This document shows positions 27,025 to 34,957 of a stretch of DNA of 64,000 bases, one piece after another. The DNA is from Lachnospiraceae bacterium (GTDB lineage: Bacteria > Bacillota > Clostridia > Lachnospirales > Lachnospiraceae). Position 1 is the stretch's first letter, and every line of letters starts with the position of its first letter. The notes under the pieces were generated by a model that was given only the letters and a program-made list of their open reading frames with translations, ran no database searches and was not told where the DNA came from. The position numbers were made by a program, and so were the translations under genes. The stretch is taken from contig JAITGA010000001.1 in NCBI GenBank assembly GCA_031280955.1, positions 53,036 to 117,035 on the forward strand, given 5' to 3'.

Positions 27025-27666
27025 ATGAATGAGATAAACGCTGAGAATCTCTTTGACTTAGAAAAGAGTATTGCCGGAGAAAAGCTGGGGGCTTTGGAGT
27101 ATCCGTGGCAGGCACTTTCTTTACTGGAAGACTGGATAATAGAACTGGGCAATCAGCTTTCTCCTGATGATTTCACACAAATAGCAGAAAACATCTGGGT
27201 GGCAAAAAATGCAAAGGTCGCCGTAACGGCATCACTTAACGGGCCTTTGATCGTCGGTGCGGGTAGTGAAATTCGTCATGGGGCATTTATCCGTGGTAAT
27301 GTCATCATCGGCAGTGACTGTGTAATCGGAAATGCAACGGAAGTGAAGAACTCGCTTCTCTTTGACGGCGTTCAAATCCCTCACTTCAACTATATTGGTG
27401 ACAGTATACTCGGTCACAAAGCGCATCTGGGGGCGGGTGCGGTCATCGCCAACACCAGAAGTGATCACGGAAAAGTCATGGTGCGGTGGGGAGACAGGGT
27501 AGTCGCGACCGAACTCTATAAGATGGGGGCAATGGTGGGCGATCGTGTAGAAGTCGGTTGTAATGCCGTCATTTGCCCGGGGACGATAGTTGGCAGAGGC
27601 GCGACAATCTATCCCCTTACGATGGTAAAAGGGTTGGTGACTGGTGGGAGTGTGGTACAGCGGTAA
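27025..27666 (+). CDS. Left-handed beta-helix (hexapeptide repeat) protein
   Basis: The 213-residue protein has a helical N-terminus (residues 1-50) and then hexapeptide repeats forming a left-handed beta helix (VTASLNGPLIVGAGSEIRHG, GNVIIGSDCVIGN, and so on). It resembles the C-terminal half of GlmU-type sugar-nucleotide enzymes but lacks the nucleotidyltransferase domain. It could be an acyltransferase or a stand-alone UDP-N-acetylglucosamine pyrophosphorylase-related protein, as such short clostridial homologues are usually labelled. It starts 3 bp after the ATPase gene. The substrate is not evident. Confidence 0.75.
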   Translation: MNEINAENLFDLEKSIAGEKLGALEYPWQALSLLEDWIIELGNQLSPDDFTQIAENIWVAKNAKVAVTASLNGPLIVGAGSEIRHGAFIRGNVIIGSDCVIGNATEVKNSLLFDGVQIPHFNYIGDSILGHKAHLGAGAVIANTRSDHGKVMVRWGDRVVATELYKMGAMVGDRVEVGCNAVICPGTIVGRGATIYPLTMVKGLVTGGSVVQR

Positions 27667-27772
27667 AATTATCGATGGAAATTTCTCTCTCTGGAAAATG
27701 AAATGTTATCTCACTCTGGAATCCATACGGTAAATATGTGTGTATCTTTTGTACGCTTTTGTACGCATCTAA

Positions 27773-27915
27773 CATGGTGTTGATTTATCAATGGGTACGC
27801 TCTCGCTTCATACAAAACGTAACGGTACATAAGGCGGCAGACCCAAATATCATGGGTCTATACACCGCCTAAGTACCGACGTTTTGCAAGAACCCATTCA
27901 ATAAATAACACCATG
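27773..27915. mobile_element. Long imperfect palindrome, MITE-like
   Basis: The two halves pair over almost the whole 143 bp: CATGGTGTT... and ...AACACCATG at the ends, AATGGGT/ACCCATT, AAAACGT/ACGTTTT, AAGGCGG/CCGCCTA, and AGACCCA/TGGGTCT next to a 7-nt centre. It has no gene. It could be a miniature element, a structured RNA, or a bidirectional terminator after the beta-helix gene. Confidence 0.6.
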
Positions 27916-27923
27916 ATAGACAC

Positions 27924-27959
27924 GCGTATATCCAATGCGTATATCCCCCGCGTATATCC
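27924..27959. repeat. Three GCGTATATCC units at 13-bp spacing
   Basis: Identical 10-mers start at 27924, 27937 and 27950, between the palindrome and the repressor promoter. They could be regulator sites or the edge of the palindromic element. Confidence 0.65.
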
Positions 27960-27974
27960 TAACTGAAAACGTTA

Positions 27975-28003
27975 TTGACATAAATATGGATTTATGTTAC
28001 CAT
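27975..28003 (+). promoter_or_regulatory. Promoter with internal operator for repressor-pot operon
   Basis: TTGACA, 17 bp, TACCAT. The spacer holds a perfect dyad, ACATAAAT-ATGG-ATTTATGT (27979-27998). Its place between the -35 and -10 boxes suits repression by the adjacent helix-turn-helix protein. Confidence 0.65.
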
Positions 28004-28024
28004 CATGTTTAGTATAAGCAAACA

Positions 28025-28048
28025 AAAAGTTTGGTGCATCAAACTTTT
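28025..28048. promoter_or_regulatory. Perfect dyad in the 5' leader of the pot operon
   Basis: AAAAGTTTG-GTGCAT-CAAACTTTT lies 67 bp before the repressor start. It could be a second operator or an RNA hairpin. Confidence 0.5.
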
Positions 28049-28115
28049 ACCAGTCCGAACCCGATGGTAAACTTGACAGGAAGAGCTATCTTCTTTGTCT
28101 AAATGGTGAGGGAAG

Positions 28116-28652
28116 ATGAATATTGGCGAAAAACTAAAGCAACTGCGGTTCAAGAATGACCTTACCCAACAAGACCTTGCGGATCGGTGTAACCTTTCCA
28201 AAGGTTTTATTTCCCAAGTGGAGAATAATTTGGCTTCGCCCTCAATTGCCACTTTGATGGATATTCTCGATGCTCTCGGTGTCAATGCCAAGGACTTTTT
28301 CAATGACAGAAATGACCAGATTGTCTACGGCGAAGATGATGTTTTCATTCAGGATGACGGCGAAATGGGGAATCGGATTAGATGGTTGATCCCCAGCGCG
28401 CTGAAAAATAAGATGGAACCGATACTCTTAACGATGGGAACTAATGGACGTTCACAGCTTTATTATCCGTTCGATGGAGAAGTGTTTGGTTATGTAATAA
28501 AGGGGACAGCTCTTCTTCATATGGGTAGACAGACATATAAGCTAAAAGAGGGTGAGAGTTTTTACCACTCAGCTGATTGTGAACACTACCTCGAGAACAC
28601 GGCTCTTCATGAGACGGAAGTATTATGGGCGACCATGCCGCCGAATTTTTGA
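28116..28652 (+). CDS. XRE/cupin transcriptional regulator (PuuR-like)
   Basis: A 178-residue regulator. The N-terminal helix-turn-helix (residues about 1-60: LKQLRFKNDLTQQDLADRCNLS and FISQVENN) is of the Cro/CI type. Residues about 100-175 form a cupin that binds a small ligand (DGEVFGYVIKGTALL, GESFYHSADCEHYLEN). Regulators of this class control polyamine genes in other bacteria, and this gene lies directly upstream of potABCD. I therefore infer that it senses a polyamine or related compound and controls its own operon through the dyad at 27979-27998. ATG 28116 lies 5 bp behind GAGGGAAG. Confidence 0.88.
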   Translation: MNIGEKLKQLRFKNDLTQQDLADRCNLSKGFISQVENNLASPSIATLMDILDALGVNAKDFFNDRNDQIVYGEDDVFIQDDGEMGNRIRWLIPSALKNKMEPILLTMGTNGRSQLYYPFDGEVFGYVIKGTALLHMGRQTYKLKEGESFYHSADCEHYLENTALHETEVLWATMPPNF

Positions 28653-28665
28653 CATTTAGGGAGTG

Positions 28666-29730
28666 ATGAAAGTGAACGAATATCTAATCAATCTTTGCGG
28701 TGTCCACAAATCTTTCGGGCAATCGGAGGTACTTACTGATATAAAACTCTATATCAGGCGAAATGAGTTCCTTACCCTATTGGGACCGAGTGGTTGCGGA
28801 AAAAGTACGATTCTTAGGATAATCGGCGGTTTTGAACAACCCACGAAGGGGGATGTTTTATTTTTGGGGCAAAGTATTTTAGATATACCGCCTTATAAGA
28901 GGAAAATCAATACTGTATTCCAGAAATATGCCCTCTTTACCAATATGAATGTCGCTGAAAATATCGCTTTTGGTCTCAAAATAAAGAAAGAGCCAACCGC
29001 CAGTATAAACCAAAAAGTGGAAGAGATGCTTCGCCTCGTGAATTTGTCGGGCTATGGTATGCGGACGATACGCAGTCTGAGCGGTGGGCAACAGCAGCGA
29101 GTAGCGATAGCGCGGGCGCTTATCAATCAACCACAGCTTTTGCTTCTCGATGAACCTTTGGGAGCACTCGATTTCAAGCTGCGAATGGAGATGCAACTGG
29201 AACTCAAAAAAATCCAGCAAAAACTGGGTATCACTTTCCTTTATGTGACGCATGACCAAGAGGAAGCAATGACGATGTCCGATACCATCGTCGTCATGAA
29301 CGAAGGGGAAATATTACAAATCGGAACGCCGCTTGATATTTATAATGAACCCAAAAATGCTTTTGTGGCTAATTTCATCGGCGAAAGTAATATCATGGAT
29401 GGTATCATGCGTGAGGACTATCAGGTGCAAATCGCCGATGGGATGCTCAAGTGCGTGGATGGTGGATTTGCCAAGGATGAAGCGGTAGATGTGGTGGTAC
29501 GGCCGGAGGATGTGATTTTGCTGAAGCCGGGACAGGGACAATTTGCAGGGAAAGTGAAAGAAATCATCTTCCGAGGAGCGAACTATGAGGTCTTGGTGGA
29601 AACGGCTTCTTTTGTCTGGAAGTCCCACTGTACTGCCAAGTATGAACACGGCGACCAAGTCAGTATTATGATTGCACCTGATTTGATTCATGTGATGAAG
29701 CGGAGACGTGATAGTGACCAAGATACATAG
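28666..29730 (+). CDS. potA: Spermidine/putrescine ABC transporter ATPase PotA
   Basis: The ATPase subunit (about 354 aa) powers polyamine import. It has Walker A GPSGCGKST, the Q-loop FQKYALF, signature LSGGQQQRVAIARAL, Walker B LLLLDEPLGALD, and the switch His in VTHDQEEA. The C-terminal TOBE region (residues about 245-350) fits PotA. A GTG at 28663, ATG 28666 and GTG 28672 are all in frame; AGGGAG at 28657-28662 is close to the first two and best spaced for the third, so the start is uncertain by a few residues. The gene follows the regulator by about 10 bp and overlaps potB by 23 bp. Confidence 0.93.
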   Translation: MKVNEYLINLCGVHKSFGQSEVLTDIKLYIRRNEFLTLLGPSGCGKSTILRIIGGFEQPTKGDVLFLGQSILDIPPYKRKINTVFQKYALFTNMNVAENIAFGLKIKKEPTASINQKVEEMLRLVNLSGYGMRTIRSLSGGQQQRVAIARALINQPQLLLLDEPLGALDFKLRMEMQLELKKIQQKLGITFLYVTHDQEEAMTMSDTIVVMNEGEILQIGTPLDIYNEPKNAFVANFIGESNIMDGIMREDYQVQIADGMLKCVDGGFAKDEAVDVVVRPEDVILLKPGQGQFAGKVKEIIFRGANYEVLVETASFVWKSHCTAKYEHGDQVSIMIAPDLIHVMKRRRDSDQDT

Positions 29731-30547
29731 ACGGCTTTTTTCAATTCCATACTTGGTTTGGACGGGAATTTTTATTATTTTGCCGCTCATTTTGGTTTTT
29801 TACTATAGTTTGACGATAGAATCAGGTGGTCAGTTTTTGTTCTCGACGAGTAATTATGCACGGCTGATGGATCCTGTTTATCTAATTGTCTTACAACGTT
29901 CGGTGGTGTTGGCGTTGTTATGTACGGTGATTTGTATTCTGTTAGGCTATCCGGTCGCTTATATACTAGCGTCAAAGGAGTATATCAACAAAGGATTTTT
30001 GTTGTTTTTGTTCCTTGCCCCCATGTGGATGAATTTTCTGTTGCGGACTTATTCCTGGGTATCGATTCTGGAGCGAAACGGTTTCCTCAACTCATTATTT
30101 GAGTTGGTGGGATTGCCGCGAATGGATATGCTATACAACAACTCGGCAGTTTTGCTCGGTATGGTCTACAACTTCTTGCCTTTCATGATCCTTCCGGTTT
30201 ACTCGGTCTTGCGGCGTAGCGATCAAGGAATAATCGAGGCAGCACAGGACTTGGGAGCAAATCCAAGGCAGGTTTTTTTCCGTTTGACCCTGCCACTGAG
30301 TATTCCGGGGATGATATCCGGCATTACGATGGTGTTCATGCCTGCGACATCGACATTCATCATTTCCGATTTGCTCGGTGGGGCGCAGAACATGCTAGTC
30401 GGTAACTTGATAGAACAACAGTTTTATAGGGCAAATGATTGGCATTATGGCTCGGCAATTTCGGTAGTTTTGATGGTGCTATTATTACTGTCATTTGTAA
30501 TATTTACAATGGTTGACAAAAATGAAGAGGAGGGAATATTGTTTTGA
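29708..30547 (+). CDS. potB: Spermidine/putrescine ABC transporter permease PotB
   Basis: This inner permease (279 aa) has six predicted membrane helices, the first after IHRRLFSIPYLVW. The EAA loop that contacts the ATPase is EAAQDLGANPRQVFFRLTLP near residue 180. The conserved MNFLLRTYSWV segment is typical of PotB. The start is a GTG at 29708 that overlaps potA, with a second GTG two codons later. The stop overlaps the potC start by 4 bp. The gene order ATPase, permease, permease, binding protein is the usual pot arrangement. Confidence 0.93.
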   Translation: MIVTKIHRRLFSIPYLVWTGIFIILPLILVFYYSLTIESGGQFLFSTSNYARLMDPVYLIVLQRSVVLALLCTVICILLGYPVAYILASKEYINKGFLLFLFLAPMWMNFLLRTYSWVSILERNGFLNSLFELVGLPRMDMLYNNSAVLLGMVYNFLPFMILPVYSVLRRSDQGIIEAAQDLGANPRQVFFRLTLPLSIPGMISGITMVFMPATSTFIISDLLGGAQNMLVGNLIEQQFYRANDWHYGSAISVVLMVLLLLSFVIFTMVDKNEEEGILF

Positions 30548-31347
30548 GAACGATGAAGAAGGCTTATTTATCCCTCGTATTGATATTTATGTATGCACCA
30601 ATTGCGGTTTTGATAGCATTTTCGTTCAATGAATCCCGCTCCCGCGCTAATTGGACCGGCTTCACCCTCCACTGGTATGGGGAACTGTTTCGTGACCAAC
30701 GGATACTCAGTGCCCTCGGTACTACCTTTTCAATAGCGTTGATATCAACGGTGATTGCGATAATTCTCGGGACAACGGCAGCGATTGGTATCAATGCGAT
30801 GAAGCCGGTAGGCAAAAAGACGACGATGACCATCAACAACATTCCTGTCATCAATCCCGATATCGTCATGGGTATTTCATTGATGATTTTGTATGTGTTC
30901 GTTTTTCGTTTTTTCGTCGCCGGACTGGAATTGGGTTATGCCACCCTACTTTTGGCACATCTTTCATTTAACACATCGTATGTGGTGCTATCGGTATTGC
31001 CAAAATTGCGGCAGCTGGATCCCAATGTATTTGAAGCCGCCCTTGATCTCGGGGCAACACCGCTACAGGGGATTAGAAAAGTAGTAGTACCTGAGATAAT
31101 ACCGGGAATTATAACCGGTGGTTTGCTGGCATTTACGATGTCAATAGATGACTTTGTGGTCAGTTTCTTTACTGCCGGTTCGGGAGTGGAGAATCTCTCG
31201 ATGGTTATATATTCGATGACTAAGCGAGGAATCAATCCAAAAATCAATGCCATTTCTACCTTGATGTTCATATTTGTAATGGCTTTATTATATGTAGTAA
31301 ATATGCTTGATAAAAACAGTAAGAAGAAGATAATATCAAGTGACTGA
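30544..31347 (+). CDS. potC: Spermidine/putrescine ABC transporter permease PotC
   Basis: The second permease (267 aa) has six membrane helices, the PotC-type SFNESRSRANWTGFTLHWY near residues 28-46, and an EAA loop EAALDLGATPLQGIRKVVVP near residue 165. The chosen start is TTG 30544, about 10 bp behind AGGAGGG; ATG 30553 is the alternative but is poorly spaced. It is coupled to potB. About 75 bp separate it from potD, and that gap holds a small GTTGC/GCAAC hairpin and an AAAGGAGG ribosome site for potD. Confidence 0.92.
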   Translation: MRTMKKAYLSLVLIFMYAPIAVLIAFSFNESRSRANWTGFTLHWYGELFRDQRILSALGTTFSIALISTVIAIILGTTAAIGINAMKPVGKKTTMTINNIPVINPDIVMGISLMILYVFVFRFFVAGLELGYATLLLAHLSFNTSYVVLSVLPKLRQLDPNVFEAALDLGATPLQGIRKVVVPEIIPGIITGGLLAFTMSIDDFVVSFFTAGSGVENLSMVIYSMTKRGINPKINAISTLMFIFVMALLYVVNMLDKNSKKKIISSD

Positions 31348-31424
31348 TAACGGAGTTACTGTATAAAGAAAAGTTTAACTGTGTTACAAAAGGTTGCCAT
31401 CGCAACAATAAAGGAGGAAATACG

Positions 31425-32453
31425 ATGAAAAGAATTATTTTGACCCTGCTTGCTTTGTCCCTGATATCCCTGCTATCAGCTTGTGATAATCAAGATACCC
31501 TGAGGATATATAACTGGGGTGAATACATGGACGAGGATATCCTGCGGGAATTTACACGCGAAACAGGGATTAGGGTATCATACTCCACCTATGCTTCCAA
31601 TGAAGAGATGTATGCGCGGTTAAAGGGTGGCGGATCAACCTTTGATTTGATTTTTCCCTCTGATTATATGATTGAGCGAATGATCAATGAGGATATGCTG
31701 GAGCAGATAGATATGAACAATATCCCTAACTATCAATATATCGGGGAAAGTTTTAGGGATTTGTCGTATGACCCCACCAATCAGTTTTCTGTTCCTTACA
31801 TGTGGGGAACGCTGGGAATCGTCTATAACAAAGCGATGGTTGACGAGGATGTGGATAGTTGGGGGATACTTTGGGATGAAAAGTATGCGGGACAGATAAT
31901 AATGTATAACAGTATCAGGGACAGCTTCGTTCCACCGCTGAGATTGTTGGGGTTTTCCTTTAATACCCGTAGTGTGGAGGAGCTCCAACAAGCGCGTGAT
32001 CTTTTGATTGAACAAAAACCGTTGGTTCATGCCTATATGGGTGATACAGTGCGTGATAGCATGATAGGAAATGAGGCAGCGTTGGCGTTGATGTATTCAG
32101 GGGATGCGGTTTATTGCATGGAAGAGAATGAAGTTTTGGCATATTCAGTGCCTAAGGAGGGGAGCAATATTTGGTTTGATGCGATGGCAATACCAAAGGG
32201 AGCGAGGAACAAGGACAAAGCCGAGGCTTTCATCGACTTTCTTTGCCGTCCTGATATTGCCCTACGTAATACCGAGTATATTGGCTTTTCTACTGTTAAT
32301 ATGGGAGCTTTGCAAATGTTACCGGAAGAGTTGCTCGCAAATCCGGCTTATTGGCCAACCGACGATATTATCGAGCGTTGTGAGATATTCCTTGACTTAG
32401 GCGATTTTGCGAGGGAGTTTGACAGGGCATGGACGATGATACTGGCGAGATGA
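31425..32453 (+). CDS. potD: Polyamine-binding lipoprotein PotD
   Basis: The substrate-binding protein (342 aa) captures spermidine or putrescine outside the membrane. A lipoprotein signal ends at LLSAC (Cys20). The mature protein opens with LRIYNWGEYMDEDIL, typical of the family. FDLIFPSDYMIERM and the Trp/Asp-rich VPYMWGTLGIVYNK follow, and the ligand-binding Asp and Trp regions (SGDAVYCMEENEVL, NIWFDAMAIPKGA) are present. AAAGGAGG precedes ATG 31425. It is the last gene of the operon; a palindrome lies about 85 bp downstream. Exact polyamine preference cannot be told from sequence. Confidence 0.93.
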   Translation: MKRIILTLLALSLISLLSACDNQDTLRIYNWGEYMDEDILREFTRETGIRVSYSTYASNEEMYARLKGGGSTFDLIFPSDYMIERMINEDMLEQIDMNNIPNYQYIGESFRDLSYDPTNQFSVPYMWGTLGIVYNKAMVDEDVDSWGILWDEKYAGQIIMYNSIRDSFVPPLRLLGFSFNTRSVEELQQARDLLIEQKPLVHAYMGDTVRDSMIGNEAALALMYSGDAVYCMEENEVLAYSVPKEGSNIWFDAMAIPKGARNKDKAEAFIDFLCRPDIALRNTEYIGFSTVNMGALQMLPEELLANPAYWPTDDIIERCEIFLDLGDFAREFDRAWTMILAR

Positions 32454-32468
32454 GGTTGGGGATTAGTG

Positions 32469-32509
32469 AAGGATGGTAAGGGATAGTAAAGGATGGTAAA
32501 GGGTAGTAA
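32469..32509. repeat. Four 10-bp tandem repeats after potD
   Basis: Units of the form AAGGATGGTA / AGGGATAGTA alternate four times just after the potD stop. No function is evident. Confidence 0.6.
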
Positions 32510-32538
32510 GGCTAATAGTGTATACTGTATAATAAGAC

Positions 32539-32562
32539 GAGGCGGGTCATATGACCCGCCTC
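32539..32562. terminator. Perfect 24-bp palindrome, probable pot operon terminator
   Basis: GAGGCGGGTCAT and its exact complement meet with no spacer. The T-run is poor, so termination is inferred from position. The remaining 300 bp to the next gene show no convincing reading frame or other element. Confidence 0.5.
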
Positions 32563-32876
32563 TTAGATATTGCAGCGACATATTAAATCTTACACATCTA
32601 AGTGGTTTAACAGCCGGAGCAATTATAAACGGTTTGCTGTCTCCATCATCCGTTAGTGTGAGCAGGGAACAATTTGCCGGAATTTTCCTTCATCTCTCTC
32701 CCAAACCACTACGTGGATATGGGAGGGCAAGCGTTAGGTAAGCGTTATGGAAACTGACCGAAACCAAACATATTGTCAACACTCTCACAAAATGATATAA
32801 TGCAAATCGTCATGGAATTTCATATTTATATAGTTGTAAGCTTACAATATAAGCAAAAATCAAAGGAGTAACCAAC

Positions 32877-33293
32877 ATGAATAGGACAAATAAAGTCAAA
32901 TTTCTCAACAAAGTACTAAGTGGCTTCGAGGTTATCATCGGATTGCTACTTTTGATAGTTATCCTCGTGAAGTTGATTGATTTGGCTTTTGCCCTTTGTT
33001 CCATCGACATCACCTTGTTAGCCCCCGATTTTGAAGATATACTGACGATAGTGTTTAACCTCATCATTGGAACTGAGTTTGTGAAAATGCTTTACAAGCA
33101 CTCCACAGAAGCGTTACTTGAGGTTTTGCTATTCGCCACGGCGAGGACGATGGTATTACCCAGCAGCGACACCACCCAAATCATCGTCGGCACGATTACA
33201 CTTTGCTCCCTCTTTGCCATCAAAAAGTTCCTGCTTGTGAAGAAGGAGGATAATGAGGCAGATGATAACAAGAAGTCGATATGGACGCGGTGA
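32877..33293 (+). CDS. Small membrane protein, PsiE-like
   Basis: A 138-residue protein with about four hydrophobic segments and a charged cytoplasmic tail (KKEDNEADDNKK). The central EFVKMLYKHSTEALLEVLLFATARTMVL resembles phosphate-starvation-inducible PsiE-family proteins, which are short and of unknown activity; I am not certain of this link. AAAGGAG lies before ATG 32877. It is flanked by gaps of more than 200 bp on both sides and is likely a single-gene unit. Confidence 0.6.
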   Translation: MNRTNKVKFLNKVLSGFEVIIGLLLLIVILVKLIDLAFALCSIDITLLAPDFEDILTIVFNLIIGTEFVKMLYKHSTEALLEVLLFATARTMVLPSSDTTQIIVGTITLCSLFAIKKFLLVKKEDNEADDNKKSIWTR

Positions 33294-33481
33294 AAATAGG
33301 CAAGACAAGATAGTTAAGAGTATTTAGTAAAAAAGCTCTGGCATGTGTGCGAGGAGTAAGGGAGTTCATTCTACTTAACGGAATGCCGCCCAAACTGGAA
33401 AAACCATAGAAAAGTCTTTAGATTTGAGACATGTCCGGTTCGAAAACCGATAGCAAGCATGTGGAATTTATCAAAAATGTA
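33294..33481. other. Gap with a nested hairpin
   Basis: No gene is seen. A CGGTT-CGAA-AACCG hairpin (33436-33449) is nested in an outer ACATG/CATGT pair (33429-33462). It could be a small structured RNA or a leader, but nothing more supports this. Confidence 0.3.
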
Positions 33482-33518
33482 AAATATGACATACATTGTC
33501 ATATTTTGATGTTATAAT
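33482..33518 (+). promoter_or_regulatory. Operator palindrome and extended -10 promoter of the WYL regulator
   Basis: A perfect inverted repeat AAATATGACA-TACAT-TGTCATATTT (33482-33506) lies directly before TGTTATAAT, an extended -10 box. A related AATATGACATAC appears at 34448-34459, before the next gene. Confidence 0.65.
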
Positions 33519-33535
33519 TGTCTTAGGTGATTATA

Positions 33536-34438
33536 ATGAAAACGAGTCGGTTATTTGAGATAATCTATATTCTATTGTCAAAAGAGCGGGTGACGGCAAA
33601 GGAGTTTGCCGAACGCTTCGAGGTCTCGACACGGACTATTTACCGTGATGTAGAGGCTATTAGTATGGCAGGGATTCCAATCTATACAGAAAAAGGTAGT
33701 GGCGGGGGGATTAGCTTGTTACCCGGCTTCGTTCTTAATAAAACTATGTTCAGCGAGGTGGAGCAAAAAGAGATTCTCTCTGCAATCCAAGGGGTTTCCC
33801 GGACGGGAGCAACAGGAACAGACCATATTTTACAAAAACTCTCGGTAATCTTTGACCGTGTGGCTGTCAATTGGTTGGAAATTGACTTTGCTTACTGGGG
33901 ACGTGACATGGGGTGTCTCTGGGAGGACATCAAGACGGCAATATTAGAGCGGCAGATTATTGAGTTTGATTATTATAGTTCTTTTAGTGAAAAGACAAAC
34001 CGACGTGTTGAGCCGCTACAGCTGTGGTTTAAGTTTAATGCCTGGTATATCAAGGGGTTTTGCATAGAACGGAAGGAAATGCGTACATTCAAACTGACAC
34101 GGATCAAAGAACTCACGGTCACGAGAGTGACGTTCGCCGAAAGGGAGTCACTTGATAATGCTGAAACCCCGACATCAGAAGAACATGATCCATTAAGTAT
34201 AAAGATACGTTTGCGAATCGCACCCGAGATGACATACAGGGTCATGGATGAGTTTGCCAATGACGAGACGGTACAGGAAGCTGACGGAAGTTATCTGGTG
34301 ACGATTTATTGTCATCAAGATAACTGGATTAACAATCTGATACTTTCCTTTGGTGAGTATGCCGAGGTACTGGAACCACAACATATCCGTGATATCATTG
34401 CCGCAAAAGCACGTAAAATTAGTGAAAAATATTTATGA
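33536..34438 (+). CDS. WYL-domain transcriptional regulator (YafY/DeoR type)
   Basis: About 300 residues. The N-terminal helix-turn-helix (residues 1-60) contains ERVTAKEFAERFEVSTRTIYRDVEAIS, and GIPIYTEKGSGGGISLLPGF is the usual link. The WYL domain spans residues about 135-215, with AWYIKGFCIERKEMRTFKLTRI as its core, and a C-terminal WCX-like extension follows. WYL regulators sense small ligands or nucleic acids. ATG 33536 behind TTAGGTG is preferred over GTG 33527. The palindrome at 33482-33506 suggests autoregulation, and the shared half-site suggests that it also controls the small gene downstream. Confidence 0.88.
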   Translation: MKTSRLFEIIYILLSKERVTAKEFAERFEVSTRTIYRDVEAISMAGIPIYTEKGSGGGISLLPGFVLNKTMFSEVEQKEILSAIQGVSRTGATGTDHILQKLSVIFDRVAVNWLEIDFAYWGRDMGCLWEDIKTAILERQIIEFDYYSSFSEKTNRRVEPLQLWFKFNAWYIKGFCIERKEMRTFKLTRIKELTVTRVTFAERESLDNAETPTSEEHDPLSIKIRLRIAPEMTYRVMDEFANDETVQEADGSYLVTIYCHQDNWINNLILSFGEYAEVLEPQHIRDIIAAKARKISEKYL

Positions 34439-34446
34439 AGTATTTT

Positions 34447-34485
34447 TAATATGACATACTGATGTCTAATTACATGGTTTATACT
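34447..34485 (+). promoter_or_regulatory. Candidate operator and -10 box before the small Cys protein gene
   Basis: TAATATGACATACTGATGTCTAATTA region: an imperfect palindrome sharing AATATGACATAC with the site before the WYL gene. A TATACT box follows at 34480-34485. Confidence 0.5.
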
Positions 34486-34531
34486 ATGGTGACACAAGAG
34501 CCGAAGTGTACCAATGGAAGGGAGGTTTCCG

Positions 34532-34756
34532 ATGGCAAAGAAAAGTGAGGAATTGGTCTCAATAGTTACGAAATTTGCGGAGTCTGGCTGGGATTTGCTC
34601 GACGCTCCTGCCAAGAAATGGCTCGCAGTTACTGATTGTGCTGATAGCGACAAGGCACTCATCACCGCTATCAAGCAAGCCGTTACCGATTGTGGAAGTT
34701 GCGGTTGTGAAATGGATACGCTTTACAAAAAGGCTCTGGTTTTACTCGCGGCATAA
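34532..34756 (+). CDS. Small cysteine-containing protein, unknown function
   Basis: A 74-residue protein of no family I recognise. AAGGGAGG at about 34518-34526 fixes ATG 34532. The N-terminus is helical and amphipathic (KKSEELVSIVTKFAESGWDLLDA). The C-terminal half holds four cysteines: one in VTDCADSD, then VTDCGSCGCEMD, so three lie within six residues and could bind a metal or form a redox pair. There is no signal peptide. The gene follows the WYL regulator and carries a matching operator-like site, so I infer that it is that regulator's target. Confidence 0.65.
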   Translation: MAKKSEELVSIVTKFAESGWDLLDAPAKKWLAVTDCADSDKALITAIKQAVTDCGSCGCEMDTLYKKALVLLAA

Positions 34757-34868
34757 GTTATTATGTGATGAATAAGATATGCTTCGGCTCATGTGTGATT
34801 TGGATTGCTTCTCTCAGCTCCGATTGGGAACACTAACCCTGTGAATACTGTCATTTTGGTAATCGTGA

Positions 34869-34897
34869 TTGCGAAAATTGCATATATATGGTATCAT
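34869..34897 (+). promoter_or_regulatory. Putative promoter of the phosphatase gene
   Basis: TTGCGA, 17 bp, TATCAT, about 60 bp before the phosphatase start. Confidence 0.45.
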
Positions 34898-34957
34898 TTG
34901 ACTCAACATCAATAGGAGCGAAGTGGGTTTATCACGCTTTGGTGTGGAGGTTTCAAG

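Noticed and set aside
32493..32741. 82-codon plus-strand frame after potD
   Set aside because: It runs through the 24-bp palindrome, has no ribosome site and matches nothing. I leave it as non-coding, though a decayed gene piece in 32590-32740 is possible.
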